DNA from: DASSFZ01 sp035292585
GTDB taxonomy: Bacteria; Chloroflexota; Anaerolineae; Fen-1058
Assembly (NCBI GenBank): GCA_035292585.1
Contig: DATDPU010000101.1
Coordinates: 26,919 to 90,918, forward strand
Direction of reading: 5' to 3'
Length of the DNA: 64,000 bases
A model generated the notes under the pieces. It saw only the letters and a program-made list of their open reading frames with translations. It did no database searches and was not told the DNA's origin. The translations under genes were made by a program, and so were the position numbers. This document shows positions 57,418 through 64,000 of this stretch, one piece after another. The stretch's first letter is position 1. Each line of letters opens with the position of its first letter.

Positions 57418-57801
57418 TCATGTCCTTTCGGGTGCAGCCTCGCCCAGGCAGCGTGGACAATTACAGTGCCCCGGCGGCGGAATTAGATCGGCACTCGATT
57501 GGCCCCGGCCACCCGGCGCGGGCACGATGCTTTCGACGTTTTCCAACAGCTGCACCACTCGCGGTTCATTTAGCTGGTAAAACACGCGCAGCCCTTCTTT
57601 GCGGCTCGCCACCAGGCCGGCCTGGCGCAGGGCCATCAGGTGTTGCGAAACGTAAGCCTGGCGTTGGCGCAAGGCGGCTTGAATGTGGCAGACGCATGCC
57701 TCCCCGGCGCGCAGCAGGTCGAGGATTTGCAGGCGGGTCGGGTGCGCGAGCGTGTTCAGCAAATCGGCTTCCAGCGTATACCGCGCGGGGGCTTTCTTCA
57801 C
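57418..57801 (-). CDS. ArsR/SmtB-family repressor with Cys sensor motif
   Basis: 127 residues. The winged helix includes ALAHPTRLQILDLLRAGEAC, with metal or thiol-sensor motif CVC (Cys36, Cys38) as in ArsR's ELCVCDL. Recognition region is RQAYVSQHLMALRQAGLVAS, wing REGLRVFYQL-like. A C-terminal extra Cys cluster, GHCNCPRC, is unusual. The GTG at 57801 is six bases from AGGAG. A matching inverted repeat lies directly upstream. It is the first gene of the operon and probably represses it until a metal, metalloid or reactive sulfur species binds. Confidence 0.88.
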   Translation of the reverse strand: MKKAPARYTLEADLLNTLAHPTRLQILDLLRAGEACVCHIQAALRQRQAYVSQHLMALRQAGLVASRKEGLRVFYQLNEPRVVQLLENVESIVPAPGGRGQSSADLIPPPGHCNCPRCLGEAAPERT

Positions 57802-57810
57802 TCGTTCTCC

Positions 57811-57832
57811 TACATTCGGGAATGCGAATATA
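57811..57832 (-). promoter_or_regulatory. ArsR-type operator upstream of the lipoyl/DGC/rSAM operon
   Basis: Inverted repeat TATATTCG-N6-CGAATGTA (minus strand), 7 of 8 bases symmetric, centred about 20 bases before the GTG. The TATATT half overlaps a probable -10 element. This is the usual architecture for SmtB/ArsR autoregulation. Confidence 0.55.
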
Positions 57833-58006
57833 GGATATACCGCCCGGCGGGCGGGCAAGAGTGAAGGATGTCACGTGAACGAGGTGTAGATCGGCTGAGG
57901 TTGTGGGTGGCTGGGGAGCGGGTGATTACTCAGAAGTTCGGACAGCACAACCGCCGCCTTCGTTGTAAATTATGGAAGGAGGGCGGCGGCTGGGACTGCT
58001 GTCCAT

Positions 58007-58029
58007 GTTCCGCAGTGCAACTGCGGAAC
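58007..58029. terminator. Perfect 9-bp hairpin downstream of the PhoR-like kinase
   Basis: GTTCCGCAG (58007-58015) and CTGCGGAAC (58021-58029) with a 5-base loop, 43 bases after the kinase stop on the minus strand. The gap 57833-58071 holds nothing else recognisable. Confidence 0.5.
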
Positions 58030-58071
58030 GAACTGCTTGTGTGCAATCACCAGCCGGGGAGAGGAGTTGGG

Positions 58072-59259
58072 CTAAAGCGGTGGGCGATCGCTGGCCGGAA
58101 GCGTAAAACGAAAGGTCGCGCCGCGACCGGGCCGGCCTTCGCTCTCCACCCAGATGCGGCCGCCGTGCGCTTCGACGACGTGTTTGGCAATGGCCAGCCC
58201 CAGCCCGGTGCCGCCGCCGGTGCGTGAGCGGTCGCTGCGAAAGAAGCGCTCGAAGACGCGCGGCAGGTCTTCGGGCAAGATGCCGGGGCCGGTGTCGGCG
58301 ACTTCGATCACCACGTCGCCGTCCGAGGCTGACGCGCGCACCCAGATTTGCCCCTGGGCCGGCGTGAATTTGATCGCGTTGTGCAGTAAGTTGCCCAGCG
58401 CGCGGCTGATCAGTTCGGCGTCGGCCAGCACGGCCAGCTCGGGCACGCTGTCCACGCGGACGCGTTGCTGCTTACGCGCAGCTTGCGGCGCCAGGCGCTC
58501 CACGGCTCCGCTGATGAGTTGCGTCACCGGCGTCGGCACCAGGCGCACCGGCGTCCGTCCCGATTCGATCTGCGAGAGGTCGAGCAGCTCTTGCGCCATC
58601 TGCTGCAACACCTCAACTTCGACCTGGATCTTTCGCAACAAGCCGGTGGTCTCTTCCGGGTCGCGCGGGCTATCGGCCAGCAGCGTTTCGAGGAGCAGGC
58701 GGATCGAGGTGAGGGGCGTGCGCAGCTCGTGCGAGATGTTCGCGACGAAATCGCGCCGGGCGCGGCCTAAGCGTTGCAACTCGGAGACGTCGCTCAGCGC
58801 CAGCACGGCCCCGCCGTCGAAGGCGGCGGCGCGCGCCCGAAAGGGCCGGTTGGCGATCGAGATCACGCGGTCGAGTTCATCGCGGAAGCGGCCGGGCGCT
58901 TCGTCGGCTGCCAGTGCGTCGATCGCCAATTGATCCAGATCGACGGAGCGGGTAAACTCGATCAAACTGCGCCCGAGCGCCTGCTTGCCCGATCCGAACA
59001 GCGCGCGGGCGCCGGGCGTGGCGTAGATCACCCGCAGTTCGCGATCGACGACGACGAGCACTTCCAGGACGGCCAGGCCCAACGCCTCGAATTGCGCTTC
59101 GACCTGCGCCCGGTGTTGGGTTTCGACCTCCCGCTCGCGGGCCAGCTGCGCCTGCCGGCGGCGCAGGTGTTTCAGTTCACCATGATAGCGCTGCGACAGG
59201 GTGAATCCGATCGCCAGCACGAGCAGAAGGGCGACCGTGATGACCAGTGGATCGCTCAT
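58072..59259 (-). CDS. PhoR-like sensor histidine kinase
   Basis: 395 residues. One N-terminal transmembrane helix (VITVALLLVLAIGFTLS), a coiled coil (about 25-60), a PAS-like domain (about 60-155, VLVVVDRELRVIYATPGARA), H-box FVANISHELRTPLTSIRLLL, N-box LGNLLHNAIKFTP, G-boxes VADTGPGILPED and TGLGLAIAKHVVEAHGG. The PAS plus HELRTPL layout is typical of PhoR. It overlaps the regulator gene by 4 bases. Confidence 0.92.
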   Translation of the reverse strand: MSDPLVITVALLLVLAIGFTLSQRYHGELKHLRRRQAQLAREREVETQHRAQVEAQFEALGLAVLEVLVVVDRELRVIYATPGARALFGSGKQALGRSLIEFTRSVDLDQLAIDALAADEAPGRFRDELDRVISIANRPFRARAAAFDGGAVLALSDVSELQRLGRARRDFVANISHELRTPLTSIRLLLETLLADSPRDPEETTGLLRKIQVEVEVLQQMAQELLDLSQIESGRTPVRLVPTPVTQLISGAVERLAPQAARKQQRVRVDSVPELAVLADAELISRALGNLLHNAIKFTPAQGQIWVRASASDGDVVIEVADTGPGILPEDLPRVFERFFRSDRSRTGGGTGLGLAIAKHVVEAHGGRIWVESEGRPGRGATFRFTLPASDRPPL

Positions 59260-59936
59260 CCCTCGAACCGATAGCCGACGCCGCGCACCGTGGTGATGCG
59301 TTTAGGCTCGGACGGATTATCTTCCACTTTCTCGCGCAGCCAACGGATGTGCACATCGACGGTGTGAGTGTCGCCGACGTAGTCGTAACCCCAGACTTGT
59401 GTCAGGAGCAAATCGCGCGAGAGCACCGCGCCCTTGTTGCGGATCAGCTCGGCCAGCAGGTCGAACTCTTTATGCGTCAGGCGCAGCTCGGCTTCGGCGC
59501 GGTAGGCCCGCCGGCCGATCAGATCGAGTTGCAGATCGCCGCTGTGCAGACGGGTGCGGGCCTGGCGGCTATCGCTATCGACCCGGCGCAGATTCGCGCG
59601 CACGCGCGCCAACAGCTCGCCAAAACTGAATGGCTTCACTACGTAATCGTCTGCGCCAGTCTCCAATCCGACGATCTTATCCATCTCCGTGCCGCGCGCG
59701 GTGAGCATGATGATGGGCAGGTCGCTCTCTTTGCGCAGGATGCGGCACACCGACAGGCCATCCATCTCCGGCAGCATCAGGTCGAGGACGATCAGATCGG
59801 GGTTGTGCTCGCGCGCCAGGCGCAACCCTTCGATGCCGTCGGCGGCGCTCAACACTTCAAAGCCTTCCGCCTTGAAGTTGCGCGCCAGCGTCTCGCGCAC
59901 GGTGGTTTCATCTTCGATGATCAAGAGGGTCGTCAT
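59256..59936 (-). CDS. PhoB/OmpR-family response regulator
   Basis: 226 residues. Receiver IIEDETTVRETLARN, acceptor in IVLDLMLPEMDGLS, VKPFSFGEL; winged helix LTHKEFDLLAELIRNKGAVL, VDVHIRWLREKVEDNP. ATG at 59936 with AGGA upstream, chosen over an earlier in-frame codon. It overlaps both neighbours (ATGA), so a three-gene operon with the DUF5655 protein and the kinase is likely. Confidence 0.93.
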   Translation of the reverse strand: MTTLLIIEDETTVRETLARNFKAEGFEVLSAADGIEGLRLAREHNPDLIVLDLMLPEMDGLSVCRILRKESDLPIIMLTARGTEMDKIVGLETGADDYVVKPFSFGELLARVRANLRRVDSDSRQARTRLHSGDLQLDLIGRRAYRAEAELRLTHKEFDLLAELIRNKGAVLSRDLLLTQVWGYDYVGDTHTVDVHIRWLREKVEDNPSEPKRITTVRGVGYRFEG

Positions 59937-60400
59937 AGATGTTCCTGTTTTCCAACGCGATAGGCCTCGCGCAACCAACCCGCGACCTCCGCATCGATCT
60001 CGGCGACCGAGCGCAGACGGAAATGGTGGACGTGGCTGCGCGGCGCGAGCGACTCGATGCGCGTGAAGCGCGGGTGCTCCAGCCGCCGGGCCAATATCAC
60101 GTGCGCGTCGAGTTGGCGATCGCTCAGTTTGTTCACCGCCGCAAAGATCATCCGCACTTGAAAGCCGATGCGGGTTTTAGCCGGCACGATGCTAACCGGG
60201 CCGCACGCTTTCACGCAACGCTCGAACTGATTATACAACGCGATGGCTCGCTCGCTTTTGCCCTTCAAGTGCGCTGCGACAGTATAGCGCCCGCACGAGT
60301 GCGATTGGTTGCGGTTGGCGAACGGGCGTCCGCACTTCGGGCAGGTCCACAAGGGTTTGGCCTGTAGCGTTATCTGTGTGTGCTCTCGACTTACAGGCAT
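59933..60400 (-). CDS. DUF5655-domain protein with N-terminal zinc ribbon
   Basis: 155 residues. An N-terminal CPKCGRPFANRNQSHSC segment looks like a zinc site. The DUF5655 domain follows: HLKGKSERAIALYNQFERCV, KTRIGFQVRMIFAAVN, SHVHHFRLRSVAEID. Function unknown. It is the first gene of the run with the PhoB/PhoR-like pair; the 4-base overlap suggests co-translation but not necessarily a shared role. Confidence 0.75.
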   Translation of the reverse strand: MPVSREHTQITLQAKPLWTCPKCGRPFANRNQSHSCGRYTVAAHLKGKSERAIALYNQFERCVKACGPVSIVPAKTRIGFQVRMIFAAVNKLSDRQLDAHVILARRLEHPRFTRIESLAPRSHVHHFRLRSVAEIDAEVAGWLREAYRVGKQEHL

Positions 60401-60423
60401 GTTTTCACCGCCAGAGCGCTGTC

Positions 60424-61356
60424 TTATCGATAATGCTTTTTGACCTCAGACGTGTATTTGACGCCGACGGTGTTCGCGTGCTGCGCCAACCACTCGCTCA
60501 AACGTGTCCGGCCGGTCGGTGGGCCGCTCGACACCAATAGATTCGACATCAGCCCATCCACTTCTTCGGGCGTGAGCACCACATCACCCACCAGGTAACC
60601 GATCAAGCGCGAGAGGAATAAGCCCAGGCCCGGCGGCAGGTGGACGATACGCGCCCGGCTGCGAACGATCTTGGCGATGAGGCCGACCAGCCGATCGAAG
60701 GAGTACACCTCCGGGCCAACCGCATCGACGATCAGATTATCCCGGCGCTGGCCCGCATTCACCATCAGCGCGGCCATGTCTTCTACGCAGATCGGCTGAA
60801 GCTTGTACTCGCCCTCGCCCAATACCGCGAAAACGGGGAAGCGCCGGAGCAGCCAGGCGATATTGTTGATCAGGATATCTTCGTCGCCAAAGATCACCGT
60901 TGGCCGGAGGATGGCGTAAGAGAGTCCGGATTCGATCAAGGCTTTTTCCAGAAGCGCCTTCCCCCGGTAATACGGCAGGTGTGATTCTTCCGAGGGATTG
61001 GCAATGCTCACGTGCACCAGGCGCTGGATGCCCGCTTCCTGCGCGGCCCTGATCAGCGTCTGGGTGTTTTCGATCGCCTGATCGAAAGTGGTCTGCCCGT
61101 GCGCGAAGCGCACCCAGTAGGTGTTGTACAGCGTCGTCGCGCCGCGCAGGCTCTCAACCAGCGCCGCCGGGTTATCGAAGTTGAACGGCGCGACACTCAC
61201 TCGGCCGTCGAACGGGTTGGGCCGGTCGGGATGGCCGGTCAATGTTTTGACGCGCTGCCCCAACGCCAGCAGCCGCTGCGTGACGTACTTGCCGGTGTAG
61301 CCGAACGCGCCGGTCACCACGTTCAACTCAGATGTTTCCATGTGGAGTGATTTCAT
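60424..61356 (-). CDS. NAD(P)-binding atypical SDR (NmrA/NDUFA9-like)
   Basis: 310 residues. Rossmann motif VTGAFGYTGKYVTQRLLALG, then FNFDNPAALVESLRGATTLY, LVHVSIANPSEESHLPYYRG (Ser and Tyr-x3-Lys-like) and YAILRPTVIFGDEDIL. It belongs with NmrA or mitochondrial NDUFA9-like proteins, which bind NAD(P)H and sense redox or act on quinone-linked substrates. ATG at 61341 is a possible later start; neither has a clear ribosome site. Confidence 0.82.
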   Translation of the reverse strand: MKSLHMETSELNVVTGAFGYTGKYVTQRLLALGQRVKTLTGHPDRPNPFDGRVSVAPFNFDNPAALVESLRGATTLYNTYWVRFAHGQTTFDQAIENTQTLIRAAQEAGIQRLVHVSIANPSEESHLPYYRGKALLEKALIESGLSYAILRPTVIFGDEDILINNIAWLLRRFPVFAVLGEGEYKLQPICVEDMAALMVNAGQRRDNLIVDAVGPEVYSFDRLVGLIAKIVRSRARIVHLPPGLGLFLSRLIGYLVGDVVLTPEEVDGLMSNLLVSSGPPTGRTRLSEWLAQHANTVGVKYTSEVKKHYR

Positions 61357-61396
61357 TGTGAAGGCGTCAAGAGCGTGAAGTAAATCGGTTGGTTAG

Positions 61397-62044
61397 TTAG
61401 TTGGTTGGGTGGTTCGCTTTGCGTCCTTTGCGTTCGCCTGCCCCTTTGGGGGATTGCGGTTCAAAGAAGTAGCGCATGATCGGTCGCGTCTCCGAGCGGC
61501 GCAGCACCTCGACAAAGCCTGCCTTGCGGAATGCGGCGGCCAGCCCGGTGAAGACCCAGGGGTCGGGCACGCTCTCCCGCTTCGGCTCGATCGGATAGCC
61601 TTCGACGATCTGCGCACCGCGTCGGCGCGCGTACTCGACCGCGGCCTTCAACAGCGCGACGGTGACGCCCTGGCGTCGATACGAGCGGGCGACGAAGAAG
61701 CACGTGACCGACCACACCGGTTGATCGTCGACGCGCTTCAGCGTGGGCGATCGATCCAGCACGGGATAAGCCTCGCGCGGCGCGACGGCGACCCAGCCGA
61801 TCGGTTGGCCGCCCGCGTAGGCCAGAATGCCCGGCGCTGCGCCCGATTTGACGATCTGCTTGAACATGCGCCGGTTGCCCGCGCCCGCTTTTTGCGAAAA
61901 CTCCGAGCGCTTCAAACGCCACCACAGGCACCAGCATCCGCCGACCGCGCCGCGCGGCCCAAACAGTGTTTCGAGGTCGCGCCAGCGCTCGGACGTGAGT
62001 GGATGAAACTCCAACGCTAGCTTTGAACCCGATTCATCCCCCAT
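61397..62044 (-). CDS. GNAT-family N-acetyltransferase
   Basis: 215 residues. GNAT landmarks: GWVAVAPREAYPVLDRS, VWSVTCFFVARSYRRQGVTV (acetyl-CoA loop R/Q-x-x-G-x-A variant), LLKAAVEYARRRGAQIVEGY and FRKAGFVEV. Substrate unknown. The last ~17 residues and the stop codon are coded by repeat DNA (CTTTGCG and GGTTGGTTAG types, 61387-61440), so the natural end of the protein may have been replaced. Confidence 0.82.
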   Translation of the reverse strand: MGDESGSKLALEFHPLTSERWRDLETLFGPRGAVGGCWCLWWRLKRSEFSQKAGAGNRRMFKQIVKSGAAPGILAYAGGQPIGWVAVAPREAYPVLDRSPTLKRVDDQPVWSVTCFFVARSYRRQGVTVALLKAAVEYARRRGAQIVEGYPIEPKRESVPDPWVFTGLAAAFRKAGFVEVLRRSETRPIMRYFFEPQSPKGAGERKGRKANHPTN

Positions 62045-62054
62045 CCCTCACCCT

Positions 62055-62873
62055 TCACCCTTTCGCCAGGACCACCGCGGCTCGAAAGGCTTGATACGCC
62101 GCCGGCATGTCCTCGGCAGTGATCTCGATCCGTTTACCTTCGGGCCGGCGCGCGCCGGGCAGCAGCAGCGCCCGATCGGCCATCTCCGACTGCATGAACT
62201 CGATCGCGAGCGTGATCGGCGCTTCGGCGCGGAAAGGTTGCGGCGCCTGGCCCAGGCGCAAGCGCTTGACGGCGCGCGCCGCTGCGTCTTGGATTTTTTG
62301 GTGCGCTGCTGCGAGCGGCAGGCATTCCGCCGTCATTCGCCCGGTCGCCTGCTTGACGACTGCCACCTCGACCGCGCCGAGCGTTTCAACCGCCTCGGCG
62401 CACGCCGTCTGATCGCCGGAGATCAGGATCACGGGCACGTCGAAGTGACCGCACACCGCCGCGTTCAACCCGATCTCGCCGATGACCTGGCCGTTGAGCC
62501 AGACGTTCGCCACGCGCTCATCCGACCAGGTGTGATCGAGCACGGCGTTCGGCGCGCCCATGCGCGCGTGATAGCCGACGAACATCGCGCCGCTGACGTC
62601 GAAATCGACGCCCTGCACCATCGACAACGGCCCGCCGGAGTTTAAGCGGGCGCGCGGATCGAGCTCCTCAATCAAGATGTTGCGGTCGTTCCAATGGCCG
62701 TCGGTGACGCTGACCTCGTCGGCGCCGGCTTCAAACACGCCCCGGATCGCCGCGTTCACGTCGGCGGTCATGATGCGACGGAAACGCTCGTACTCGACGT
62801 GCCCCGGTGTGACCTGATCCCAATGCGTGACGCCGGAGATGCCTTCCATGTCAGCGGCGATCAGAATCTTCAT
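62055..62873 (-). CDS. M55 family D-aminopeptidase (DppA-like)
   Basis: 272 residues. N-terminal metal motif IAADMEGISGVTHWDQV (Asp and Glu ligands), DEVSVTDGHWNDRNI, AMFVGYHARMG (His ligand), GEIGLNAAVCGHFDVPVILI. DppA hydrolyses D-Ala-containing peptides, e.g. recycling peptidoglycan. The start overlaps the hepT-like stop by 4 bases, so it may be read through from the toxin-antitoxin transcript. Confidence 0.9.
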   Translation of the reverse strand: MKILIAADMEGISGVTHWDQVTPGHVEYERFRRIMTADVNAAIRGVFEAGADEVSVTDGHWNDRNILIEELDPRARLNSGGPLSMVQGVDFDVSGAMFVGYHARMGAPNAVLDHTWSDERVANVWLNGQVIGEIGLNAAVCGHFDVPVILISGDQTACAEAVETLGAVEVAVVKQATGRMTAECLPLAAAHQKIQDAAARAVKRLRLGQAPQPFRAEAPITLAIEFMQSEMADRALLLPGARRPEGKRIEITAEDMPAAYQAFRAAVVLAKG

Positions 62874-63262
62874 CGGCTATTCTCCGAAATATCGTTGCCG
62901 CCTTTTTTCTCTCCAGTACTCGAGCCGGGTGTCGCTAGCATGCGCTCGACCTGCTCTTTCAACAATGGTAGATCGGTATGCGCAACCTCCCATACAATAT
63001 CCACATCGATTTGAAAGTAGGCGTGGATTAGACGATTCCGCATTCCGATAATCTCTCCCCAGGCAACTCCGGGGTGCATTTGTCGTAGAGTAACCGATAA
63101 GTTGGTGGCCGCTTCGCCAACGATTTCCAATTGGCGAACTACGGCATCTTGAATCAGCTTATGCTGAAGAAAGTCATTGTAGCTCACGCCTGCTAGGTAG
63201 CTATTGATGTCGTGTATCGCATCAAGGATGTGTCTCAGGAAAACAGTATCATCTTTCTTCAT
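62870..63262 (-). CDS. HepT-like ribonuclease toxin (HEPN, DUF86)
   Basis: 130 residues. The HEPN RNase motif R-x4-H-x-Y appears as RNRLIHAYF, with the upstream family region RQLEIVGEAATNLS. In characterised pairs the partner nucleotidyltransferase AMPylates the motif Tyr and silences the toxin. It overlaps the mntA-like gene by 14 bases. Confidence 0.9.
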   Translation of the reverse strand: MKKDDTVFLRHILDAIHDINSYLAGVSYNDFLQHKLIQDAVVRQLEIVGEAATNLSVTLRQMHPGVAWGEIIGMRNRLIHAYFQIDVDIVWEVAHTDLPLLKEQVERMLATPGSSTGEKKGGNDISENSR

Positions 63263-63554
63263 AGATAATCACCTTTTCCCGCTCGACATACGGCCGGACA
63301 TACGGGCTGAGGGCGCGCGCGCTCACGAGCTCGACTTCTCGACCGAGGATGCGACTCAGTTCTTCTTCCAACCCGAACCATTTCAGTCCAAGCGGCGGTC
63401 GCTCGCCTGGCGCCTTGAGTTCAACGAGGATGTCAATGTCACTTTTCAGCGTATCTTCACCTCTTACGACCGAGCCAAATAACGCAACGCTTTTGACCCC
63501 ATAAGGCAGCAGCACGGGTAGAATCTTTTCGCGTAACTTTTCAATTTGCTCCAT
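63249..63554 (-). CDS. MntA-like minimal nucleotidyltransferase antitoxin
   Basis: 101 residues. The active site G-S-x10-D-x-D is intact in GSVVRGEDTLKSDIDILVE. Such proteins AMPylate HepT toxins. The ATG at 63554 has GGGAGG six bases upstream; an ATG two codons earlier falls inside the ribosome site spacing. First gene of the TA pair. Confidence 0.9.
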   Translation of the reverse strand: MEQIEKLREKILPVLLPYGVKSVALFGSVVRGEDTLKSDIDILVELKAPGERPPLGLKWFGLEEELSRILGREVELVSARALSPYVRPYVEREKVIIYEER

Positions 63555-63579
63555 CGGCATCCTCCCGCTTGCCTTGAGC

Positions 63580-63864
63580 CTATGCCTTCCCCGCCGCCTG
63601 CGCCTTCTCCAACACCCGCTGCGCGGCTTTCACCACCGGCATATCCACCATCTTCCCGTCCAGGGCAAACGCGCCCGCGCCGCTCGCCTGGTGCGCCTCG
63701 AAAGCTTCGACGACACGCTGCGCGTGTGCGATCGCCTCCGCCGACGGCGTGAAGGCGGCCTGCACCGGCTCGACTTGATGCGGATGGATGATCTGTTTCC
63801 CGCCGAACCCCAGCCGCGCGCCTTCCAGCGCTTCGCGGGTCAGGCCCTCGGTATCTTTGAAGTC
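63580..63864 (-). pseudogene. CitE/HpcH-type CoA-ester lyase, C-terminal fragment cut by an IS
   Basis: About 95 residues remain: DFKDTEGLTREALEGARLGF, GGKQIIHPHQVEPVQAAFTP, ALDGKMVDMPVVKAAQRVL. These are the conserved C-terminal motifs of citrate-lyase beta/malyl-CoA lyase-like enzymes (normally 280-330 residues). Going upstream, homology stops at Asp (63862-63864) and the next triplet is a stop, exactly where the insertion-sequence-like DNA begins. Confidence 0.75.
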
Positions 63865-64000
63865 TCAGTAGATCCAAATTTTCGGTGATAAGCCGCTTGG
63901 CGGCATGACCAGCAAGCGGGCTTGCCCAAACCGTGTAAGATTGAAGGTGGTCACCAACAATCTACGGAGGGCAAGCCCATGTCGAAAGATACACTCAAAT
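63865..64000 (+). mobile_element. Left end of an insertion sequence (continues beyond the window)
   Basis: Homology to the lyase breaks at 63864/63865. The new sequence starts TCAGTAGATCCAAATTTTCG, has an internal palindrome AAGCCGCTT...AAGCGGGCTT (63891-63926), and leads to a well-placed transposase-like start at 63979. The family cannot be assigned from the visible part. Confidence 0.6.
63979..64000 (+). CDS. Putative transposase, first codons only
   Basis: ATG at 63979 with GGAGG nine bases upstream; only MSKDTLK is visible before the window ends. Transposase identity is inferred from the position inside an element that interrupts the lyase gene. Confidence 0.45.

Overview
The window reads as a high-GC chromosome segment from an uncultured or little-studied member of the Chloroflexota. 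I infer this from overall gene style, not from a search. The pointers are Pro/Thr-rich Ser/Thr kinase tails, secreted PQQ-type sugar dehydrogenases, ECF-type vitamin uptake, a GAAC-N4-GTTC LexA-type box, a tungsten-type radical SAM maturase, many two-component and partner-switching regulators, and very abundant small palindromic intergenic repeats. There is no rRNA, no CRISPR array and no phage. One tRNA (Arg, CCU) is present. Gene density is high and most operons use overlapping ATGA junctions.

Layout. 1-9.5 kb: the tail of an FAD amine or amino-acid oxidase, a three-PAS hybrid kinase, a SpoIIE-type phosphatase with a CheY-like receiver, then a convergent operon STAS - RsbW - half glycosyltransferase - GlmU-like uridylyltransferase - epimerase, and surE. 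9.6-20.3 kb: secreted sugar dehydrogenase, icd, a TdeIII-type restriction-modification pair, a DUF5671 membrane protein, and a succinate dehydrogenase operon whose membrane anchor is one SdhC-SdhD-like polypeptide. 20.5-29.8 kb: small monooxygenase, Ser/Thr kinase, rsmG, a phosphofructokinase with PPi-type residues, a YbaK-type deacylase, and dnaE behind a LexA-type box. 30-35.8 kb: a cobalamin riboswitch, a secreted alpha/alpha-barrel protein resembling the intrinsic-factor fold, and a complete ECF transporter (T, fused A-A', S). 36-47 kb: CBS protein and hutI, tRNA-Arg, a sigma factor/kinase chimera, decayed toxin-antitoxin genes, a GxxExxY protein inserted next to dtd, a second sugar dehydrogenase, a two-component pair and a small metallopeptidase. 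47-53 kb: a TGS-type uridine kinase and a Type III restriction-modification system. 53-58 kb: a cytochrome c pseudogene and a tightly overlapping cluster ArsR - GcvH-like - two DGC proteins - OsmC - radical SAM/SPASM - thioredoxin. 58-64 kb: a PhoRB-like pair, assorted enzymes, a HepT/MntA toxin-antitoxin pair, and a CitE-like gene cut by an insertion sequence at the right edge.

Two clusters look most like under-described systems. The first is the ArsR-controlled lipoyl-carrier/DGC/OsmC/radical SAM operon (53.7-57.8 kb). The second is the B12-riboswitch-controlled ECF transporter with a putative bacterial analogue of intrinsic factor or transcobalamin (30-35.8 kb). A third genome-scale signal is that short tandem and palindromic repeats, normally intergenic, sit in frame inside several proteins (EcfS, EcfA linker, HutI, a sugar dehydrogenase linker), supply stop codons to others, and enlarge a peripheral stem of the riboswitch.
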